Positions 56,085-64,000 of a stretch of DNA of 64,000 nt are shown here, piece by piece; position 1 is the stretch's first letter; the number at the start of each line of letters is the position of its first letter. The notes under the pieces are model-generated. The model had not been told where the DNA came from. It did no database searches and saw nothing but the letters and a program-made list of their open reading frames with translations. This DNA comes from Perilla frutescens (Eukaryota; Streptophyta; Magnoliopsida; Lamiales; Lamiaceae). The translations under genes were made by a program, and so were the position numbers. The stretch covers positions 14,781,501-14,845,500 of the forward strand of contig BRKX01000004.1 of assembly GCA_026008535.1 (NCBI GenBank), read 5' to 3'.

Positions 56085-56230
56085 GGATTTAGATTTTTTT
56101 AGGGTTCATAGTTTTTAGGGTTCATAGTTTTTTAAGGTTTTTAGGGTTTATTTTTTTTAGGGTTCATGATTTTTTATGATTTTTTTAGTATTTGTAGGGG
56201 TTTTTGTTGTGTTTTTTTAGGGTTTATGTT
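56085..56230. repeat. degenerate TTTAGGGTT array
   Basis: Seven or so loosely spaced copies of TTTTAGGGTT(C/T)AT. They resemble the plant telomere word TTTAGGG but are irregular in spacing and content. Confidence 0.6.
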
Positions 56231-56598
56231 TTTTTTTTCAATTATCATTTATATTTGTTTCGAAAAATTAAATTAATTGTCGAGTACAATGCACGAGCCC
56301 ACGCATTAGCGTTGGACGAGTGCATTTTGCGAGTTGCCGAATTAAAAAAAATCATTCACTTTAATTTTAGGGTCCACTAAATCAATTTTAGGATATATAT
56401 TTATATTATTTTAAAAAATTAAATTAATTCATTTCAATTTTTAGGGTTCACTAATTTTATTTTAGGGTATACAAATCGAAAACCAGAAAAATCGAAAAAA
56501 TAAAATAAAAAAAATTCGAAAAAAAAAAAAAATCGAAACAAAATAAAAATAAATTAATTCAGGCGCATGTACGACATGCGCCGCGCGTGGCCCGTGCG

Positions 56599-58043
56599 CA
56601 TGAGGTACACACACCTGAAATAGCGACGGTTCCGGAACCACCGGTTCTTGTTTCCAAATATTTGGAATCGGAACCAAACCGTGAAAACATGGTTATGGTT
56701 CGCAGTTTCGGAACCGGCGTTTCCACGGTTCCAACCGTGTCAAAATTTTATTTTATTTTTTTTAAATAATATTTAAATTTCATTTATAAAATAATTATAA
56801 ATTTGAGTAGAAATACCCACAAATTAAAAAATATTCAAAATTATGAGATTATGAGAATTCTCGAAGAAAATATTAGTGTGATGATAAGTAAAGGTTCACT
56901 ATCATTTTATATGATGAACCAAACTATTACCTTTCAGAAAAAATTCGATGTGGGAAATTTGGTTTGAGAGTTGGGAGATTTTTTTTTTGTCCCACATTGG
57001 TTTGTATCAAAGATAATTAATTAAATCTTCTTATAAATTGATATTAAATCTTTGTTTATAGGTGCACTAAGAAACCAAATTAAAGGTTAATCTCAAGAGA
57101 ATATGGTCATATAAATTATTAAAATGACATTACGATTTCTAATTTTGATGGATTTTCTTCCTAGTATAATATGATATAATAAAACTTTAAATAATATAAT
57201 TGTTATTACAATTATTTAAATGAAACTTTAAAAATAATAAAGTAAATAAATAAAAATAATATTAAAGCAACTTGAAATTAGAGTTTAATTTAATTTCAAA
57301 TAATTAACTCCACATTTGTATTCAATTGATTTGTTTATCATATGATTCATAAGGAGTTAGGAGGTTATTTTCTCCTTTTAAAATTAAGGTATATATATAA
57401 ATTGACAAGTAATAAAAAAAAAATTAGATTGATAATTTAAATAAATTACTTTTATAGAGTTGATGTACCCACAAATAAGGAATTGGAAATCTCAACAAAT
57501 AATGAAATTTCTAATAAAATTGATGTAATGATAACCAATAACCTAATATTTTTTTATAGGATAAATCAAACCATTACTTTTGATAAAAAATTGACGTGTG
57601 ACATTTGGTTTGAGAGTTGAAACTTGAAAGTTAAGAGTTGAGAGTTGAAACATATCTTTTTTATCCCACATCGGTTTCATATCAAAGCAATGAGTTAGAC
57701 TTTTCTTATAAAAGAATATTGATTTTTAGTTCATTTCACAAATTTTTTTTTTTAATAATATCTCGTTATGAAAATCTCGTATTATTTTTTTAATTTCTAA
57801 TTTATGGGTATTTTTATTCAAGTTTGTACAAGTTTAACGTTAACAAAAAAAAATTGACAGTTCGTTGTTAAAACCGGTGGTTCCCGGTTCCAAAAATTGG
57901 GAACCGGAACCGAATCGTCAAATGACGGTTCCGATTACATTTCGAAACTGTCGGCCATAGTTCCGGTTCTTGAACCGGCGGTTCTGATTCCGATTACGAT
58001 TTTAACCGCCGTTCTGAAATTTTTTGCCACCTCTATTATCAGA
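56599..58043. mobile_element. hAT-like non-autonomous element (approximate ends)
   Basis: Both ends are rich in GGTTCC/GGAACC palindromes: CGGTTCCGGAACCACCGG at 56628 and ACCGGTGGTTCCCGGTTCC at 57874. The right end TTTTTTGCCACCTCTA, reversed TAGAGGTGGCAAAAAA, matches the typical end of plant hAT elements. The left end GAGGTACACACACC is a weaker match. No 8-bp duplication found. The interior has two similar 190-bp stretches (near 56880-57060 and 57500-57710) with GTTTGAGAGTTG and TCCCACATCGGTTT-like phrases, and no ORF. Confidence 0.5.
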
Positions 58044-59771
58044 CTTATGCACAGGAGAGTCCCTCTTTATTTAACTATTGTAATGAAGACGCCATTTTTT
58101 GACAATCATAGTCCGACTATTTAATTTTCTTCCAACGTTCCGTCTCGTGGATGTACAATGCGATGAAGACGGCGTTTTCACCCTCTCCCTCTTTTGTTCC
58201 TTTTTTAAGTTTTTTTTTTTATAATGTTTTATCTATTTTTAGTTTTAGTTAATAATTATCTATTATAATTGATTATTTCATAATTAGGATTTATAATTTT
58301 TTTAGTAAAGTTTCTTTCTATTTATTGCTTTTTAATATTTTTAAAATTTTAGTTATTAATGTTTAATTTAATTAAGGTCGATTATTCAATAGTTATTTTT
58401 TATTTTAGTTTTTAGTCAATGGTTGGTGAATAGAACTTACATTTTTTTATATTTTTAATCATAAATAAAAAAATAAAGAAGTTAATAAAATAAATAAAAA
58501 TGCTAAAATTAAACAGAAACATTACCAAAAAACCACGCTGTTTATTTCAAGAATTCAAGGGAGTGAAGGGACAGAAATCATGCATGCTGCCATTTTGCGG
58601 CGGTAGCGAATCCGGACTATGGTGCAATGAAGCTGAGATAATTTATGAGTTTAATTAAGGAAATTCGATCAGATAAAAAAATATGATAAAACTCAATTCT
58701 TAGATTTGTGAAATTTGAAGTTTTGACCATGATATGATTAATATTTTTATTTTTTATTTTACTTATATCTACACATGACATTTAAGTTTCAACATATTAA
58801 ATTTAGAAACAATCAATCTTTGCATCCATTGGACATCAACTCTCGTCCGTTGGTAAGAAAATTGCCCACGTGCTCGTCAGAGACTCGTAATCAAAATTTT
58901 GAACCCCTACAGGAATGATATATGTACATACATATGCAACAAAATTTAAGATTAAAATATAATATGGTTAAATATATCTAATTAATGAATTCATTTTTAA
59001 AAAAGTGTGAGTATATCCTTTACAAATCAATTACTTGGGGTAATGTCTGTGGAATTGTCACGTTGCTTGGAGAAAGGAATCTAGTCTAGGTAATGAATAA
59101 TGCATATATTAGCTGGGTGGGGGTTACAGGTTCAAGCTCTGGAGGCGTCAGTGGGGAACACTATTCAGTGGAGTAGTTCGACTTCGAACCATATAACTGC
59201 CCCCTCACCACTCAACTTCTCTCCTTTTCTTTTACTTTTTTAATTTATATGACCAATAAATTATATCATAATATTTCCCTCAAAAAATATATATATATAT
59301 ATCATAATATTTGAAACTGTATTTTGGATTGACTTTTTATCTCAAGTAATATTCGCAAACCACATAATTAAGAGATAGGAAAATCTTCGACTATTTTCCT
59401 CCCAAGTATACACGATAAATTCAACCAATAAAATATTAATGATATTTGAATTTGAGAGTTCTTGAACACAAGCACCCCACCCTATTGATAAGGCCACCCC
59501 GAGTCTAAAACGCTAAGTTTATACCTTTTTTTTATTATTCCGTTTATTATGAACTCTAAATTGCTGAACATACATATCAATTAATAAGTCATAATGACAT
59601 AAACTTCATAAGGAGAACCTTAATTTCTTAAACAGAATAGCCGAATAGATAGGTACGTATGATATATAAACATATATAATTAAAATAATATTAATAAACT
59701 AGGGTAAATAATCCGACAAATGTGGAGAACCCATACCCTCTGATCTCTGATTGACCGGCCACTTTCACAAC

Positions 59772-59808
<37 letters not shown>

Positions 59809-60431
59809 GGTTGTGCTTCTGTTGTTGTTTATTTATTTGTGTGAAGACGCCACATTTATGACATTAATTAAACTTTCAACTTCCCAAAATTTGTGCAATC
59901 GCTTTCGAGAGCACACATCTCTTTAGGATCGATTATTATATTATTATAAATAATTGAAGATCATTCTAAAAAAAAATTAACTTTCTAAAGATGACCCTCC
60001 ATCTTGAAGTTCTACTGTTTGCATTTCTATAGCTTGGGAGTGCTTTGTAGAAGTGTAAATTTCTATCACGCGCCATGGTGCAATGCACTTTAAATTAATT
60101 ATGATATTTAAATATTACATTAATTATTTATTGTGACATTTAGTATAATACATGATAAAAATGATCACAGATCCGGGGGGATTGGGGAGCCCACCCCAAA
60201 GAAATTTTTAATTTTTTTTTATAAGTTTGTTTCTCATCGTCGGTCGTTTCGACTCCTCATTGTCTACTGATAATATATTCGTTATAGACAACGAGTGAGA
60301 TTCCCCAAATATTTTTATTTGGATTCATTAGTGAGTAAGTCAATTAATGAACGAATGTTGTTAGTTAAGATTTAAGAAGTTATACAAGTATCTTTTATAT
60401 GTGAATTAATTAATTTGTCATGTGTATTATT
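58044..60431. other. AT-rich intergenic DNA
   Basis: About 2.4 kb without a supported gene. Has a (TTA)n microsatellite at 59773-59808 and an (AT)n run near 59287-59302. ORFs are short and low-complexity. Confidence 0.6.
59773..59808. repeat. (TTA)n microsatellite
   Basis: About 12 uninterrupted TTA units. Confidence 0.95.
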
Positions 60432-60440
60432 TACTTTTTA
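60432..60440. repeat. target-site duplication TACTTTTTA, left
   Basis: Nine bases identical to 60907-60915, flanking a foldback element. Nine is the hallmark length for Mutator-like elements. Confidence 0.88.
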
Positions 60441-60906
60441 GAGTAAATGACATTTTTGGTCCCCTAAGAATAGAGTCCAAATACTTTTAGTTCCAAAATG
60501 TACAATTTTGGTTTCAAGTTTAATTTTTCGACATTTTTGGTCCCACATATTATATTTCAACATTTTTTATCCCAAAAACTAACGGACTATATTTAACATC
60601 TGTTAAGTACCTATTTCCGTGTCAAAAATAGTACCTATTTTGGATAAAATTTTCACTACATTCCCTCTATTTTTCACCATTAATTAGTCGGTGCAACCAA
60701 GATCAACAAAATAGGTATTGTTTTGGCTCCAAAATAGGTACTTAAGGGATGTTAAGTATGCTCCGTTAGTTTTTTAGAACAAAAATGTTAAAATATAAAC
60801 TGTGGGACCAAATGTGTCGAAAAATTAAACTTGTGACCAAAACTATATATTTTAAAATTAAAATATCAGTACTCTATTCTTACGGAACCAAAAATATAAT
60901 TTACAC
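60441..60906. mobile_element. Mutator-like foldback MITE (466 bp)
   Basis: Left end GAGTAAATGACATTTTTGG pairs with the right end read backwards, GTGTAAATTATATTTTTGG. Pairing continues for about 200 bp per arm (AAGAATAGAGT, AAGTTTAATTTTTCGACA, TTTGGTCCCACA, AAAACTAACGGA, AGTACCTATTT), leaving a centre near 60660-60710. Perfect 9-bp duplication TACTTTTTA on both sides. No coding capacity; the ORF at 60785-61000 is incidental. Confidence 0.88.
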
Positions 60907-60915
60907 TACTTTTTA
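60907..60915. repeat. target-site duplication TACTTTTTA, right
   Basis: Exact match to 60432-60440. Confidence 0.88.
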
Positions 60916-62361
60916 TTTGTGCTCTACATTCACGTATCAAGTGAAGTTTATCTATATCATGTCAATAAATATCGATAGTGAGTTTTTCGTTTCTAGATGA
61001 TGATATGTCCTATGCGTACTGATTGAATTGAAATTGGTCAAATAATAAGTTCGGAATATATTTTAATTTCTTCTAAATGTATATTCTATTTTACTGTTAT
61101 TTTAATTATTCAATATCGAAGTAAAGTTCGTGTAAAGACTAGGGTTAGTCGCCGTTAGGGAAGAGACCAAGTCAAAACCCTTTCACAGATGAGATTGGAC
61201 TCAGTCTCTAGAAAACTAACCCCGAAAAATAGGGAGTGGCTTGTTCAAACCCTCCCTGTAAGAAAACTTGAACACAACTAAAAAATGAGGGAGCATTTTC
61301 AGAACTCTAACACGAGCATTCGACTTCACTTTCAACCTCTAGTCCTCTATAAATCCAACATTGTTCTTCCCATTTAGTTACTTTCATTTCGAATTTTACA
61401 TTTTTTTTATAGATTTTGACTTGATCTTCGAAATCTATTCCATCGTCAAACCCCCTGATGGTCAATCGATTTCACGCTTTATTGTTATATACCCTTTATT
61501 CTAAAAAAGTCTAATACAAGCAAAATCAAGTTCTGTTTGATAACTAACACTCATTTGGAAACTAGGTTTCGAACCTCCTTTAGCGGGTTCGAAATTAATT
61601 TGCGAACAAGTGTTAGATTTTTTGAACACTGATTTTCAAAAACTTAATTTAAGTAACTTTAAAATTATTTCATTTGTGTTTTTCATTTGTGGTGCAAAGA
61701 ACAAATTTCGTAGTGCAAATAGAAATACCCTTTAATTATTTTATCCGTCATAGGTTAACTGACAAAAATACCATTTAAGAGTAATATTTTTATTTTTTAA
61801 AACATTATAAGATTAATTACTTAAAAAAAACTTATTCATTCAAAATGACACGCTAAAAAATGAGTAACTTATCATGTTTCAAAAATAAATTATTTGAATA
61901 AAAGATAAAACAACATTTTCAATAATCTCAAAAAGAATTTCCACTACTTCACCTCCACAACAACATTCGAGTTTCATTAACTTGAAATCATAAATAATTT
62001 TGGGGTGAGTCTTATTAAATCACTAAATTAACTCAATTATAAATGTTACAGTAAAAATAGATCGTAGCATAGATTATCATAGACTATATTAGCCAACATA
62101 TATAGAAAATAACTCGTATTTTAAACATAAAAGTAGCCTGAAGGCTCATAGTAATAGCCCAAAAGTCTGATATCCCGCAAGCCCTCCTTCATAGAGCATA
62201 TATAAAAATTGAAAAAAATATGGTTCATAACAGGAATAGTATATTAAAATAAACTGATTACTTAGTTACAGTGACAGAACCAGAAAAAAATATTAGGGAG
62301 GCTATACAACCTATACTATTTTTTTATATTTCACTTTTACTGATTTTTTTTATTTTAATTA
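60916..62361. other. AT-rich intergenic DNA
   Basis: About 1.4 kb with no gene, tRNA or clear repeat recognised. Confidence 0.5.
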
Positions 62362-62363
62362 AT

Positions 62364-62650
62364 ACTTTATCCGTTTCGTTTTGACTGGTGTATTAGTTTT
62401 TTTTTTTATTTTATGTTAAAATATTTGTTGTTTTATATATTTTCATACTCTCTCGTCTAATTTTAACCCTATTCCAAATTCTCAAAATATATGAAGAGAG
62501 AAAATATTTTTCTTATTTTTAAGAAAATATAAGTGAATAAGATTTTATGTTATATATAAGGGATGTGTATATTAATTAGTCCATAAAATTAATTGTTAAT
62601 TCTAGATAGAAAAACAAACTAAAACAACAATCAAAACGAAATAAGAGGAG
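62364..62650. mobile_element. Stowaway-like MITE (287 bp)
   Basis: Ends CTTTATCCGTTTCGTTTTGA and, inverted, CTCCTCTTATTTCGTTTTGA, each flanked by TA (62362-62363, 62651-62652). The ends resemble the CTCCCTCCGT terminus and the TA target of Stowaway/Tc1-mariner MITEs. AT-rich interior, no ORF. Confidence 0.75.
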
Positions 62651-62652
62651 TA

Positions 62653-63719
62653 CCATATATACTTTGAAAGAGACTAGATCTAAAGATAAAACATACATTA
62701 GTATGGGCTAATACTAATACAAAGTGTAAATGATTTTCTTAGTATTAGAACTATTCTTTCTCAAATAATTCATATTTAAATTATTATATTTTTTTATATT
62801 TAAAGCCTCGAATTGATAGATATTATATCTTTGTGTTCCTAAACTACTAAAACTAATATTAATAATATCAGTGTTGATTAAATTTCTTGGGGCTTGTTTA
62901 ATTTACAAGCAATCACTTTATACCCACCACTTAGACACGTGTTGCTATTTTTTTATTTTTATTTTGACGACGAGAGTAACCCGCAAGCAGCAGTCACTAT
63001 TGAAGTCTAAACTGAGTAAAATCTACTCATGTGTAATAACCTACAAATCACACAGAAGAAGGTGAAGGTAAATCACACTTGAAATCAAGTGTGACATTTT
63101 ACTAATTTTTTTTGTTGCCCGACGATAGTAAATCGCAGCCGCTACTGAAATGACCACTAGGTAAACTCTGCTAATGTATAATAACCGACAAAACACACAA
63201 AAGAAGGTGAATATAAATCACACTTGAAAAATCAGGTGTGATAGGTGAATATCGCTAACCTACAAACTACACAGAAGAAGGTGAATATAAATCACATTTA
63301 AAAAATTAGATGTAATAGGCGAATACTCAGCGGTATTGGTGAAATTAGAACTTGAGACCTTTGAGAGCTCAAGCTTACACCACACAGTAGCAAAACTAGA
63401 AAAAAATGTTAAGAGGGCTACATTTTGTGTAGTGTATTTTTTCACGTGATTAAATATTTGTATTTGATAATAACATAAAATGAAATAAAAATTAAAATCA
63501 TAATAGAGATTAATATATATATATATATAGATTAATCATACATTAAAACTAGTTAAATATATTGAAAATAATCTAAAAATAATAAAAAAAACTGCAAAAA
63601 TCGAATAAATAAAATGATACATAAGAACAATTAGTATTATATTTTTAGAAGCTTGGATGAGCAATCCATCGAAAAAAAATAGAGAAAAATTGTAAGATTT
63701 TTTTTTTATTTGAAATTAG
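62653..63719. other. AT-rich DNA with short direct repeats
   Basis: No gene. Between about 63030 and 63330 the phrase ACAGAAGAAGGTGAA (or a close variant) followed by TAAATCACAC/T occurs three times, near 63052, 63199 and 63270. The phrase CTAGAAAAAAATGTTAAGAG at 63397 is similar to 62280-62300. Confidence 0.55.
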
Positions 63720-64000
63720 TGTTGTGATACATGCAGCTGGGATAGCTCTTGAATTGATTGCTCGGTATATGGAGCAGTGCATGGAGTGTGAATGCAGCCA
63801 ATCATAGCCTTGGTTACTCAATTGGATAAAGGCTAGTTATTTATGTTATTGGCGGTTATGAAAGCTGATACATAATCTTTTCTCAAGTGCTGCGGTTAGC
63901 TTAGGTTTTTTATATATTTCATTTTCCTTTGCTAGTTAGATTGAGATCAGAAATCAAGAGAGAGAAAACAAGAGAGCTTCAGACATTATCTTTTGTGTAG
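63720..64000 (+). repeat. possible start of another LTR at the right edge
   Basis: Begins TGTTGTGATACATGCAGC, has a TATA-like TTTTTTATATATTTC near 63906 and an A/G-rich leader (AGAAATCAAGAGAGAG) downstream, a layout seen in plant copia LTRs. Its continuation is off-window, so this is tentative. Confidence 0.3.

Larger units (their letters stand above)
55494..56598. other. AT-rich intergenic DNA
   Basis: No gene. Contains a hairpin (55674-55787), a poly(A) run near 55903-55919, a TTTAGGGTT-like degenerate array (56085-56230), and a perfect 9-bp inverted repeat at 56562-56582 (GGCGCATGT / ACATGCGCC). Confidence 0.6.

Noticed and set aside
56085..56230. Interstitial telomere (TTTAGGG)n
   Set aside because: Units are irregularly spaced and T-tract-dominated; no two perfect adjacent TTTAGGG copies. 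Kept only as a degenerate array.
59105..59150. TAGCTGGGTGG and GGTTCAAGCTCT resembling A and B boxes of a tRNA-derived SINE
   Set aside because: The boxes are only about 9 bp apart, far closer than the 30-40 bp needed, and there is no A-tail or duplication.
1..64000. Host protein genes, tRNA, rRNA, CRISPR arrays
   Set aside because: No ORF outside transposons has a recognisable domain or exon pattern. I saw no cloverleaf with correct box spacing, no rRNA core sequence and no regularly spaced short repeats of CRISPR type.

Overview
This window is plant nuclear DNA made almost entirely of transposable elements. I see no host protein gene, rRNA, tRNA or CRISPR array. The plant assignment rests on Ty1/copia and Ty3/gypsy LTR retrotransposons primed by initiator-Met tRNA, a CACTA transposon, and plant-type MITEs (Mutator-like, Stowaway-like). 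The accessory ORFs of the first element remind me of proteins abundant in Lamiales genomes, so an asterid host is a weak guess from memory.

Layout. (1) 1-20509 is the 3' portion of a large, decayed Ty1/copia element on the + strand: gag remnant, protease/integrase, RNase H with the reverse transcriptase deleted, then three tandem 'promoter + ORF' cassettes, then the 3' LTR. (2) A complete Ty3/gypsy element (10806-19071, + strand, TSD CCTTG) sits inside that 3' LTR. (3) 20510-27202 is a second copia element, + strand. Its 5' LTR begins abruptly where element 1 ends, as expected if element 1 jumped into that LTR, with the rest off-window to the left. (4) 27203-46702 is a related copia element on the - strand (element 4) that has lost most of its interior. 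Within it lie LTR A (28858-41057), a 3.06 kb solo LTR B (42587-45644, TSD AATAC), and, inside LTR A, a full copia element 3 (31497-40648, - strand, TSD CTTGT). (5) 47148-50468 is a tandem duplication of about 1.65 kb that carries a foldback MITE and has duplicated the 5' end of a CACTA element. (6) 50436-55493 is that CACTA element, an internally deleted derivative with remnants of two transposon genes on the - strand. (7) 55494-64000 is AT-rich DNA with a hairpin, a hAT-like element, a Mutator-like foldback MITE with a perfect 9-bp TSD, a Stowaway-like MITE, and a possible LTR start at the right edge.

Relative order of insertions by nesting: element 2 before element 1 before the gypsy element; element 4 before LTRs A and B; LTR A before element 3. 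Every coding region carries stops or frameshifts. Element 3 and the gypsy element are the best preserved. The most unusual feature is the series of three tandem gene-like cassettes (3.7-9.8 kb) downstream of the copia RNase H. Each has a TATA-like box, a pyrimidine-rich leader and an ORF beginning Met-Ala, and the first two share a basic, NLS-like C-terminus.
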